This document shows, piece after piece, positions 29,329-37,332 of a stretch of 64,000 bases of DNA. The stretch's first letter is position 1, and each line of letters starts with the position of its first letter. The stretch comes from Anoxybacteroides rupiense (GTDB lineage: Bacteria; Bacillota; Bacilli; Bacillales; Anoxybacillaceae). Below the pieces are notes generated by a model that saw nothing but the letters and a program-made list of their open reading frames with translations, was not told the DNA's origin and did not search any database. The stretch spans positions 1 to 64,000 of the forward strand of contig NZ_JACIDF010000008.1 of the NCBI RefSeq assembly GCF_014196195.1, given 5' to 3'. The position numbers and the translations under genes are program-made.

Positions 29329-29518
29329 CCGATGAGGTAGAGGTTGCGGCTTTTATGAGTACAGCGAACGAGATGCAGAGAACATTGAAGACTTCGCTCG
29401 AAGGGAAAAGCCGCCGAAGTTGGCACATTTCTCTGGATGTGCGAACTGGGGCTGTCACCGAATAGGTGCAGCACTGTCACGGTTTGCGTAAAGCAACCGT
29501 GGGGCGCTATCTTCACGG
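29329..29518 (+). promoter_or_regulatory. Lysine riboswitch (L box)
   Basis: The aptamer shows conserved L-box blocks: GATGAGGTAGAGGTTGCG, GAGTA, AAAGCCGCCGAAG, CTGGGGCTGTCACC, AGGTGCAGCACTGTCACGG, with P1 formed by CCGATGAGGTAG and CTATCTTCACGG. It is followed by a terminator hairpin before lysP, so lysine should cause premature termination and shut off the transporter. Confidence 0.93.
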
Positions 29519-29546
29519 AAGGGTTGATACGGGTAATGATTGCATT

Positions 29547-29577
29547 GCCGCCGAATCTCCTTCGGCGGCTTTTTTTA
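29547..29577 (+). terminator. Riboswitch-controlled terminator before lysP
   Basis: GCCGCCGAA and TTCGGCGGC with a loop of five bases and T8. It is the expression platform of the lysine riboswitch. Confidence 0.9.
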
Positions 29578-29626
29578 TTGCCCGGCTCCTTTCCATGACA
29601 ACATGAAAAAAAGGAGCGATGAAAAC

Positions 29627-31087
29627 ATGGAAAGCGTCATGCAAAAACAGGAAGCCGCCACACCGGCTTCGCCTAACCAGCTGCAACGAAAGCTAAAAAC
29701 AAGGCATCTAACAATGATTTCTCTTGGGGGAACGATTGGTACTGGGTTGTTTTTAGCAAGCGGCGGAGCGATTCATACCGCTGGACCGGGTGGAGCGCTC
29801 ATAGCGTATATCGCGATTGGAGTGATGGTATATTTTTTGATGACCAGCCTTGCGGAAATGGCCGCTTATATGCCCGTTACCGGAACGTTTAGTACGTATG
29901 CAACGAAATTTGTCGATCCTGCTCTCGGATTTGCTTTAGGATGGAACTACTGGTATAACTGGGCCATTACAATTGCCGCAGAACTCTCGGCTGTGACTAT
30001 GATCATGAAATTTTGGTTTCCGAATAGCCCTTCACTTTTATGGAGCGCATTATGCTTAGTGATTATGTTTTTACTTAACTATTTATCTGTAAAAGGATTT
30101 GGTGAAGCCGAATATTGGTTTTCCCTTATTAAAGTAGTAACGGTTATTATTTTTCTTATTGTCAGCTTTTTCATGATTATAGGTATTATGGGTGGTGAAG
30201 CGGTTGGATTTAGAAACTTCACCATCGACGACGCTCCGTTCCATGGTGGGTTCATGGCGACTCTCGGCATTTTTATGGCCGCAGGATTTTCTTTCCAAGG
30301 AACAGAGCTGCTTGGGGTTGCAGCCGGTGAAAGCGAGGATCCGAAACGAAACATTCCTCGCGCCATTCGTCAAGTATTTTGGCGTATTTTGCTATTTTAT
30401 ATACTGGCTATTTTAGCAATCGGGCTGCTTATTCCGTATACAAATGAAAATCTAGCGAATAGCGACGTTACGGTCAGCCCATTTACTCTCGTCTTTGATA
30501 AAGCTGGCATTGCGTTGGCTGCATCCGTTATGAACGCCGTCATTTTAACAGCGGTTTTATCAGCCGGAAATTCCGGTATGTATGCGTCTACTCGAATGCT
30601 TTGGGATCTAGCAAAAGAAGGAAAAGCGCCAAAATTTCTGGCCAAGCTAAATCACCGCGGTGTTCCTGTTAATGCATTACTAGTCACAGCTTCACTAGGA
30701 ACGCTTGCTTTTTTGGCTTCGTTCTTTGGCGATGGCACCGTTTATGTATGGTTATTAAATGCCTCGGGTATGTCGGGATTCATTGCGTGGCTAGGCATCG
30801 CGGTCAGTCACTACCGTTTCCGCAAAGCATATGCCGCGCAAGGGCGCGATCTCAATGATCTTCCTTATAAAGCCAAATGGTTTCCATTTGGACCATTGTT
30901 CGCTCTAGTGCTTTGCACGATTGTCATTTTGGGACAGAACTATGGGGCCTTTATGGGGAAGTCAATCGATTGGTACGGCATTCTCGTTTCCTACATTGGA
31001 CTGCCATTGTTTTTAGCGGTTTGGCTTGGCTATAAAATCGTGAAAAAGACAAAGGTCGTTCCCCTCAAAGAATGTGAATTAGACTAA
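29627..31087 (+). CDS. lysP: Lysine-specific permease LysP
   Basis: 486-residue amino acid-polyamine-organocation permease with 12 transmembrane helices. It follows E. coli LysP closely, from LKTRHLTMISLGGTIGTGLF near the N-terminus to GFALGWNYWYNWAITIA, FSFQGTELLGVAAGESEDP and SAGNSGMYASTRML. It imports L-lysine with protons. The upstream lysine riboswitch confirms substrate and control. The ATG at 29627 follows AAAGGAG at a slightly long spacing; frames upstream overlap the terminator and are not used. Confidence 0.96.
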   Translation: MESVMQKQEAATPASPNQLQRKLKTRHLTMISLGGTIGTGLFLASGGAIHTAGPGGALIAYIAIGVMVYFLMTSLAEMAAYMPVTGTFSTYATKFVDPALGFALGWNYWYNWAITIAAELSAVTMIMKFWFPNSPSLLWSALCLVIMFLLNYLSVKGFGEAEYWFSLIKVVTVIIFLIVSFFMIIGIMGGEAVGFRNFTIDDAPFHGGFMATLGIFMAAGFSFQGTELLGVAAGESEDPKRNIPRAIRQVFWRILLFYILAILAIGLLIPYTNENLANSDVTVSPFTLVFDKAGIALAASVMNAVILTAVLSAGNSGMYASTRMLWDLAKEGKAPKFLAKLNHRGVPVNALLVTASLGTLAFLASFFGDGTVYVWLLNASGMSGFIAWLGIAVSHYRFRKAYAAQGRDLNDLPYKAKWFPFGPLFALVLCTIVILGQNYGAFMGKSIDWYGILVSYIGLPLFLAVWLGYKIVKKTKVVPLKECELD

Positions 31088-31118
31088 AAAACCGCTCGGC
31101 TATGCCAAGCGGTTTTTT
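31085..31118. terminator. Bidirectional terminator of lysP and tatA
   Basis: AAAAAACCGCTCGGC and GCCAAGCGGTTTTTT with U-runs on both strands, between two convergent genes. Confidence 0.9.
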
Positions 31119-31291
31119 CAGTCGTGCTTTTTCGTTTTCTGTTCTTCGTCATCCATGATGCCTTTTGTAGCATTTTTAAATTCGCGGAGCGTTTTTCCAG
31201 CTGCTTGTCCAAGCTCTGGCAGCTTTTTCGGGCCGAAAAGTAACAGGGCAAAAAATACGATCAAGGCAATCTCGCCAAATCCTATGTTCAT
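31118..31291 (-). CDS. tatA: Twin-arginine translocase subunit TatA
   Basis: 57-residue TatA-type component: one N-terminal transmembrane helix (IGFGEIALIVFFALLLFG), the FGPKKLPELG hinge, an amphipathic helix (AAGKTLREFKNATKG) and an acidic/basic tail. It forms the pore that exports folded proteins. GGAG lies 8 nt before the ATG at 31291; a start three codons earlier is possible. No tatC is adjacent, so it must pair with a TatC encoded elsewhere. It resembles TatAy of B. subtilis most. Confidence 0.88.
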   Translation of the reverse strand: MNIGFGEIALIVFFALLLFGPKKLPELGQAAGKTLREFKNATKGIMDDEEQKTKKHD

Positions 31292-31350
31292 ATCATTCAC
31301 TCCATGCGCTTCATTTTCGTCTTTTCCTTTTCCATTATATCATATCATCT

Positions 31351-31750
31351 TTGAATTACTACCACTTTCGCTTCAAAGTGGGAGATTCCTGCGAACATGG
31401 AAACATCCTTCGATTTTTCAGCTAGCAGACCTTCCCCGTTGTTCCAACGGGAAACGACAAGAAAGCTTGTACATTCGTCCGCTTCACACGTTCGACTGGG
31501 CTCGGTTTTCGTTGCTTCGAACCGTGCACAGACAAGGGAACGTTGAAGCTTTTACGTAACGGACGGTGTTCCTTGTCACAATCCTCTATCTTCAGTTTTT
31601 CCAAGAACCACTTACAAGTATAGAATAGCACATAGATTCTTGTGATTCCACTACTTTGGCCAATGCCAACCGACATTTCTCTCTCTAACTCATGAAGCGA
31701 TGCCCGTCATGTTCCTTGAGGCGATAGTCTTCTGTCGGGATATGGAGTAG
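31351..31750 (-). mobile_element. Second IS200/IS605-type right-end remnant
   Basis: On the minus strand the sequence ends with AATCTCCCACTTTGAAGCG and AAAGTGGTAGTAATTCAAAG, the same hairpin layout as the right end of the element at 28811-29165. Upstream lies an 84-codon frame (31422-31676) ending SFPVGTTGKVC with GC-rich pairing (TTCCCGTTGGAACAACGGGGAA) like the 3' region of tnpB. No intact transposase or TnpB is present. Left boundary not identified. Confidence 0.5.
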
Positions 31751-31767
31751 TCCAATGATCGACATCC

Positions 31768-32433
31768 TTATTCGTTCAGTGCTTCAGAAACCGCTCTTGC
31801 CAGCCATTCCGCACTTTTTTTAGGAGAAGGAGCTAAACTGATCGCGCTAATGACAGACACCCCGTCTGCTCCAGCGGCAATAACCTTCTTTGCGTTGTTC
31901 GCGGTAATTCCGCCAATGCCCACGATCGGTATCGACAGACCATGCTCACGCATAAGACGAAGAACGGCCGTTCCTTGTGCCTCTTTTGCATCTTCTTTTG
32001 TGCTGGTTGGAAAAATAGGACCGACTCCAAGATAGTCAGCGCCTTGCTCAATGGCGCGTTTCGCTTCTGCCAAATTATGAGCTGAAACGCCGAGAATTTT
32101 ATTTCCTATTTTTTTTCGTACGACATCTGCCCGTTCATCGTCTTGTCCAATATGGACCCCATCAGCATCAAGCTCTAATGCTAGCTCCACATCATCATTC
32201 ACAATAAACGGAATATGGTGCTTCCGGCAAAGCGCTTGCAACTCTTTGGCTAATGCATACTGCTCCTTTTTCGAAAGAGCCCCTTTGCCCTTTTCGCGAA
32301 ATTGAAACATCGTAATTCCGCCTTCAATCGCTTCTGTCAGCACCTCTAACGGACTTCGTTCACAATTGTTGCTTCCCATAATAAAATAAACACGTAATTG
32401 CTCTTTCAGACTATCCATTGAAGTTTGCGCCAT
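31768..32433 (-). CDS. thiE: Thiamine-phosphate synthase ThiE
   Basis: 221-residue TIM-barrel enzyme that joins HMP-PP and thiazole phosphate into thiamine monophosphate. Key motifs: [36 protein letters not shown] (metal and diphosphate site), [24 protein letters not shown] and VGIGGI. It is the last gene of thiM-thiD-thiE; the AGGTGA site before its ATG overlaps the thiD stop. Controlled by the upstream TPP riboswitch. Confidence 0.95.
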   Translation of the reverse strand: MAQTSMDSLKEQLRVYFIMGSNNCERSPLEVLTEAIEGGITMFQFREKGKGALSKKEQYALAKELQALCRKHHIPFIVNDDVELALELDADGVHIGQDDERADVVRKKIGNKILGVSAHNLAEAKRAIEQGADYLGVGPIFPTSTKEDAKEAQGTAVLRLMREHGLSIPIVGIGGITANNAKKVIAAGADGVSVISAISLAPSPKKSAEWLARAVSEALNE

Positions 32434-32442
32434 TTTCATCAC

Positions 32443-33255
32443 CTACGACATCCATTTTTGCCGATACGCCCAATGGTTGGTTGGGCCATGCCCATTGCCG
32501 ATCCCCAGTTCGTTTTCAATCGCGGCTTGAATAAATGCTTTCGCTGTTTCGATCGCTTCATGGACGCTGCGCCCCTTAGCAAGCTCCGCTGTTACTGCAG
32601 CGGCAAACGTGCAGCCTGTTCCATGCGTATGTCTCGTTTCAATTCGGGCGCCCTTGAAATAGGAAAATTCACGGCCATCATATAGCAAATCAACCGCTGC
32701 ATTTTCAACATCATCGTGGCCTCCTTTAATGACCACGTACGTGACTCCGATTTTGTGAAGCTGTTTTGCCGCTTCTTGGCGTTCCTCTAATGTACGGATC
32801 TTCATCCCCGTCAATACTTCTGCCTCTGGAATGTTAGGAGTGGCTACCATCGCCAGCGGCAACAAATGTGTTTTTAACGCTGACACCGCTGCTTCCTGTA
32901 AAAGTGGTGCCCCGCCTTTAGCGATCATAACCGGGTCAACGACAAGCCGACGCCAGCCAAATTGCTTCACCTTTTTCGCTACGGCTTGGATGATATCTGC
33001 ATTAAACAACATGCCCGTTTTGACGGCGTCTGCTCCTAAGTCCGTACCAATGGATTCAATCTGCTGCTCAACGGCTTCTACAGAAAGCGGATACACTCCC
33101 TGCACGCCAAGCGTATTTTGCGCCGTTACCGCCGTTAATGCAGACATTCCAAAGACGCGTAACTCTTGAAATGTTTTTAAATCCGCCTGAATGCCGGCTC
33201 CACCTCCACTGTCTGACCCAGCAATCGTTAATGCTTTATAAACTTGATTCACCAT
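32443..33255 (-). CDS. thiD: Hydroxymethylpyrimidine (phosphate) kinase ThiD
   Basis: 270-residue ribokinase-fold enzyme that phosphorylates HMP and HMP-P. Motifs: TIAGSDSGGGAGIQADLKTF at the N-terminus, VVDPVMIAKGG, TPNIPEAEVLTG, VIKGGH and the anion hole THGTGCTFAAAV. Start at 33255 follows GAAGGGGAGAGAT. It sits 11 bp after thiM. Confidence 0.95.
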   Translation of the reverse strand: MVNQVYKALTIAGSDSGGGAGIQADLKTFQELRVFGMSALTAVTAQNTLGVQGVYPLSVEAVEQQIESIGTDLGADAVKTGMLFNADIIQAVAKKVKQFGWRRLVVDPVMIAKGGAPLLQEAAVSALKTHLLPLAMVATPNIPEAEVLTGMKIRTLEERQEAAKQLHKIGVTYVVIKGGHDDVENAAVDLLYDGREFSYFKGARIETRHTHGTGCTFAAAVTAELAKGRSVHEAIETAKAFIQAAIENELGIGNGHGPTNHWAYRQKWMS

Positions 33256-33266
33256 ATCTCTCCCCT

Positions 33267-34076
33267 TCATTCAACTTTGGTAAAGGATCCATATTGACTA
33301 ATGGCCTCCGCGCCAACTTTGGCCAACTGATTTAAAAAGGCGATTTGAAAGCTTCCAGGCCCATACTCTGCCGCTTCATCAGCAGCTAGTTGCGCCGCCA
33401 CGCCATAGCTGACAAGCGCCGCTGTTGCCGCTGCTGCATAGTCCTTTTCAACAGCCGCAAACGCTCCGATTACAGATGTGACAAGGCAGCCTGTCCCAGT
33501 GACTTTTGTTAACAGCGAATGACCGTTATGAACCACATAAACCGTCGCTCCGTCTGTGACAACATCGTCCTTTCCGGTAATAGCGACTGTCATTTTTAAC
33601 TGCTGTGCTGCTTTTTTCGCTAGTGCCACCACATCGCCGCTTCCTTCGGCGGCATCCACTCCTTTAATCTCCCACCGCTCGCCGATAACATTCGCGATTT
33701 CTGCTGCATTGCCGCGGATGACGGCAATATTTAATTGACGGACTATTTTTCGGGCGGTTTCCGTGCGATATGGCGTCGCTCCCGCTCCAACCGGATCGAA
33801 AATCACAGGAACTCCCTGTTCATTTGCTGCCTTGCCGGCAATCAGCATCGCTTCAATTTCCTGTTCATTTAGCGTGCCGATATTTAAAACAAGCGCTCCG
33901 GCAATTCGCGCCATATCCGCTACTTCTTGCTTGGCATAGGCCATCACTGGTGAAGCGCCAAGCGCAAGCAGACCATTTGCTGTAAAATTGGTCACAACTA
34001 CATTTGTGATGTTATGCACAAGTGGATTAGCCTTGCGCACTTGATCGAGTACTTCTGCCACATGTTGCAAATTCAT
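33267..34076 (-). CDS. thiM: Hydroxyethylthiazole kinase ThiM
   Basis: 269-residue ribokinase-like kinase that salvages the thiazole moiety of thiamine. Motifs: [46 protein letters not shown] and [20 protein letters not shown] lies 9 nt before the ATG at 34076; an ATG three codons earlier abuts that site. First gene of the operon, directly behind the TPP riboswitch. Confidence 0.95.
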   Translation of the reverse strand: MNLQHVAEVLDQVRKANPLVHNITNVVVTNFTANGLLALGASPVMAYAKQEVADMARIAGALVLNIGTLNEQEIEAMLIAGKAANEQGVPVIFDPVGAGATPYRTETARKIVRQLNIAVIRGNAAEIANVIGERWEIKGVDAAEGSGDVVALAKKAAQQLKMTVAITGKDDVVTDGATVYVVHNGHSLLTKVTGTGCLVTSVIGAFAAVEKDYAAAATAALVSYGVAAQLAADEAAEYGPGSFQIAFLNQLAKVGAEAISQYGSFTKVE

Positions 34077-34122
34077 CTTTTCCATCCTCTCCCTTATTCG
34101 TTTGTCCAGCTGGATTTGCAAA

Positions 34123-34155
34123 TAAAAATGCACTTTGCGCGTAAGCAAAGTGCAT
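34123..34155 (-). terminator. TPP riboswitch terminator
   Basis: On the minus strand ATGCACTTTG and CAAAGTGCAT pair, followed by TTTTTATTT, between the aptamer and thiM. Confidence 0.9.
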
Positions 34156-34171
34156 CTATATCGCCTCTATC

Positions 34172-34262
34172 ACTTTCCCTACGCTGGCATTACCCAACAG
34201 GTTCAAACGGTCAACGGCGGATGATAGCCGTACTCTCAGCCTGATTCCACAGACTCCCGTAT
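34172..34262 (-). promoter_or_regulatory. TPP riboswitch (THI box)
   Basis: The minus strand carries ACGGGAGTC, CAGGCTGAGAGTACGG, GACCGTTTGAACCTG, GGGTAATGCCAGCGTAGGGAA, the standard thi-box core. With the downstream terminator it should shut off thiM-thiD-thiE when thiamine pyrophosphate is plentiful. Confidence 0.96.
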
Positions 34263-34284
34263 CCTTTTCACTGTTTACAAGCAC

Positions 34285-34313
34285 AGTCTACCCCTTCTCG
34301 CCCGAGAATGCAA
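34285..34313 (-). promoter_or_regulatory. Promoter of the thi operon
   Basis: TTGCAT, 17 bp, TAGACT on the minus strand, just upstream of the TPP aptamer. Confidence 0.6.
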
Positions 34314-34321
34314 GCAAAAAA

Positions 34322-35344
34322 TTATGTGCTCCCTCCCGGCAATGATTCCGTTCTTCTTGGCTCTTCATGAAACGAGGAAGATCGCGGCAATGGCAAATTA
34401 AATAAATCTAAATCCACAATATAACGAGGGCGCCGTTTCGTTTCTTTATAAATCTTTCCGATGTATTCACCGATTAGCCCAAAAGCAATCAGCTGCAATC
34501 CTCCAAGCAGCCAAATCGATGTAATCAACGATGTCCATCCCGTTTGTGTGTGACCGGTCCATTTTAAAAACAGGAAGTAAGCACCAAATAACAGGCTGAC
34601 AAAAAAAGAAACCAACCCGATCATGGAAATAAAACGAATAGGTGTCACACTAAATGACGTAATACCGTCAAGAGCAAAGGAAATCATTTTTTTTAGCGGA
34701 TATTTTGTTTCACCGGCAAGTCGTTCCTTTCGATCATAATAAACAACAGTTGAACGAAATCCAAGCAATGGAACAATTCCTCGCAAAAATAAATTGGCTT
34801 CTTCAAATCGTTCCAGCTCTTCAACCGCCCGCCTGCTCATCAAGCGGTAATCGGCATGATTATATATAAGGTGAACGCCCATCGCCTTCATCATTCTATA
34901 AAATCCCTGTGCTGTATGACGCTTGAAAAACGTATCTGTATCGCGGCGGTTGCGAACCCCGTATACAATCTCATACCCTTCATGAAATTTTTGTACAAAC
35001 TGGCGGATGACCGACACATCATCCTGTAGATCGGCGTCAATGGAAATGATACAATCTGAGCGAGTTTTTGCGGAAAACAAACCAGCTAATAACGCATTTT
35101 GATGGCCGGCATTATGGGCAAGCTTGACCCCTTTGACCTCCGGATAATGCAAACTCGCTTTGTAAATGATCGTCCATGTTGCATCTCGGCTTCCATCATC
35201 GACAAATAGTAAAGCACTATATTCGGAAATAAGCCGCTCCCTGACAAGCTGCTCGCGCAGTTCGCGCAGCTGCCGAATCGTTTCCGGAAGCACTTCTTCT
35301 TCGTTGTAGCAAGGTACAACAATCGTTAATACAGGTTCGCTCAT
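34322..35344 (-). CDS. GT2 polyprenyl-phosphate glycosyltransferase (YkoT/GtrB-like)
   Basis: 340-residue membrane glycosyltransferase. The GT-A domain starts TIVVPCYNEEEVLPETI and has DDGSRDAT and the DADLQDD acidic motif; two C-terminal transmembrane helices (about 235-260 and 270-295) follow. This architecture transfers a sugar to undecaprenyl phosphate on the cytoplasmic side. It lies 14 bp after a multi-membrane-span protein, matching the ykoS-ykoT pair of B. subtilis in size and order. Such pairs decorate teichoic acids or other surface polymers after flipping; the acceptor here is unknown. Strong GGGAGGAG site. Confidence 0.85.
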   Translation of the reverse strand: MSEPVLTIVVPCYNEEEVLPETIRQLRELREQLVRERLISEYSALLFVDDGSRDATWTIIYKASLHYPEVKGVKLAHNAGHQNALLAGLFSAKTRSDCIISIDADLQDDVSVIRQFVQKFHEGYEIVYGVRNRRDTDTFFKRHTAQGFYRMMKAMGVHLIYNHADYRLMSRRAVEELERFEEANLFLRGIVPLLGFRSTVVYYDRKERLAGETKYPLKKMISFALDGITSFSVTPIRFISMIGLVSFFVSLLFGAYFLFLKWTGHTQTGWTSLITSIWLLGGLQLIAFGLIGEYIGKIYKETKRRPRYIVDLDLFNLPLPRSSSFHEEPRRTESLPGGST

Positions 35345-35357
35345 GATGCTCTCCTCC

Positions 35358-37025
35358 CTATGATGCTAGTTTGTATAAATAAATCGTCCATGCGGATTCC
35401 TTGGAATGAAACACTTTCTCAAGCCGTAGCTGATTTTGGGCTGCGTTTTCGATCGGAAGCGCCGAAAAAATATAACGGCCGCCCATCTTGCGGAATACAT
35501 CGGTATTCAGCTCTAAATGTTGAATTTTCTTCTTTGAATTCTTTTTAAACATGTAGTGCTTGCCAAGCTCATCGACAAATAAATAGCAACGGCCGCCCCA
35601 CTTATCGAAATACTTGCGCAGCGTCTGGTTTTTTGCTAGCTCAGGAGCAATGATTTGCCGAAATTGATGTTTATATTCAAGCGGATAAAAATTGTTGTAC
35701 GTATCCAGCGTATAAAAGCCGTTATATTGAGCAATGGCCGGATGAATGCCGATGCTGGCAACGCGGTATGTATCAACGGGCCGCGCGATATAACGTTTAA
35801 TTTCCGCGAATTGTTTTTCAGCGTAGAACTGGCGAAACGACGGCTTATTTTGATACATAATTTCTTCGTTAAATATAGCTAAAATAAAAAGCTGCAGCGC
35901 AAGCGCCAGCCATACAACATTTTTCCATGCTTTAGCATGCTGCCATATGATTCGCAATGAAAGAGCAAACAATACGTAAATCACCATAGGTCGCAAGAAG
36001 TGATAGCGGGCAAAATTAAACTTATTAAGAAGATCAAACCGTTCTGTAAGTGGCAGCCACCCTCGATAAAACCAAAACGCATACCACAGGGAAAGGGCAA
36101 AGTTAAGCACATGGAGAAATAAAAACAGCTTTTCTTGCCGCCATTTCTTCCTTTTTCCCACAAAATACAAGGCGAAAAGCGTGATTGGTAAAATCACGAG
36201 TCCGTGCACGGTCATGACATGCGTATGACCAAGAATATAATTTTTAAATGTCAAACGAACCGCACGCCAAAAAGAAAGATCAGCATGAAAATATTCATCG
36301 CGGCTTGTTGGCTCTTCGGAAAATAGAAGTGAATGAACAAGCCGATAATCAACGGCTAAATATAACACAGTCATATAGATGATGGCGGCCAAAAAGCGCA
36401 GATTCCATCTTTTATACCTCAATGCATCCACAAGCCACCAAATGCCCAGAGCACTGAGGAAAAAGAAGAAACCAAGTACAAGACCAGAGTATAGCGGCAA
36501 TAGTGTAAGCACGAGATAATCCACCCACGACCGCCTGCCAGCGCGAATATTTAAAAACGCCCAAAGTGCCAGCGGCATACCAAGCGTGCTTAACATTCCG
36601 GACGGCCAAAATGGTGTTAATGCAAAAGCAAGTGCTACACCAATGCGAATCCATGCCCATTCTTTCTCCCTCATAACATGCGTTTTCAGCAATAAGTACA
36701 TTCCGATAAAAGCAAATACCCTTGTAATCAGCTGGCTGAGTCCATAAGCATAAATCGATGGAAATAACGCATGGAGCCATACGATTCCACTAAATTCTGT
36801 TCCAAAGGCATTTCGCGGCAGACCGTTAATGATTTGCGGAATGACCGCCCCCACCGGCCCAAACAGCTGACCGCTGTTGGCGAGCACCTTGTACCAAGCG
36901 ATGTTGGAATCTAAATTATCATGTACTCGCATATGCGCATTCTCGCCTAAAATAAAATAAGGCGATACAAACAAAGCGATCACAAGGAATGAGAAGAGCA
37001 AAAGTCGCTTTTCTGTTATCGTCAT
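35358..37025 (-). CDS. Polytopic membrane protein, YkoS-like (GT-C fold)
   Basis: 555-residue protein with about 10-12 transmembrane helices in the first ~400 residues and a soluble C-terminal domain. An extracytoplasmic loop after helix 1 contains RVHDNLDSNIAWYK, with an acidic pair typical of GT-C enzymes. It is probably the outward-facing transferase that uses the lipid-linked sugar made by the adjacent GT2. Size and pairing resemble B. subtilis YkoS. GGAGGAG precedes the ATG. Function is inferred from context. Confidence 0.75.
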   Translation of the reverse strand: MTITEKRLLLFSFLVIALFVSPYFILGENAHMRVHDNLDSNIAWYKVLANSGQLFGPVGAVIPQIINGLPRNAFGTEFSGIVWLHALFPSIYAYGLSQLITRVFAFIGMYLLLKTHVMREKEWAWIRIGVALAFALTPFWPSGMLSTLGMPLALWAFLNIRAGRRSWVDYLVLTLLPLYSGLVLGFFFFLSALGIWWLVDALRYKRWNLRFLAAIIYMTVLYLAVDYRLVHSLLFSEEPTSRDEYFHADLSFWRAVRLTFKNYILGHTHVMTVHGLVILPITLFALYFVGKRKKWRQEKLFLFLHVLNFALSLWYAFWFYRGWLPLTERFDLLNKFNFARYHFLRPMVIYVLFALSLRIIWQHAKAWKNVVWLALALQLFILAIFNEEIMYQNKPSFRQFYAEKQFAEIKRYIARPVDTYRVASIGIHPAIAQYNGFYTLDTYNNFYPLEYKHQFRQIIAPELAKNQTLRKYFDKWGGRCYLFVDELGKHYMFKKNSKKKIQHLELNTDVFRKMGGRYIFSALPIENAAQNQLRLEKVFHSKESAWTIYLYKLAS

Positions 37026-37284
37026 TTCTTCTCCTCCTCTTGTCTGATCATGTTATTTTTATCTTTTAACAAAAAGAGGAAATTATACAGAAAAAAATTG
37101 CATGTATAGCAAAAACGTGCGGCTCGATCGTCTCTATACTATGGACACAACTCTATGAGCCGCCTTTGTTCTCAAGAAGCACCATGCATATCAAGTGTGG
37201 TCTAAGTCGATACAACCCCTTTCATCGTTGCGTCCTGCCTCTCTTTTGCTGAACCCCTAACATTTTGGCGCTTGATGCCCCCAT

Positions 37285-37323
37285 AAAAAACAGCGCCATT
37301 CCCTCTTATTTGGAATGGCGCTT
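37285..37323 (-). terminator. Terminator of the FdhF/YdeP gene
   Basis: On the minus strand AGCGCCATTCC and GGAATGGCGCT pair, followed by GTTTTTTAT. Confidence 0.85.
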
Positions 37324-37332
37324 TCGCAAACG

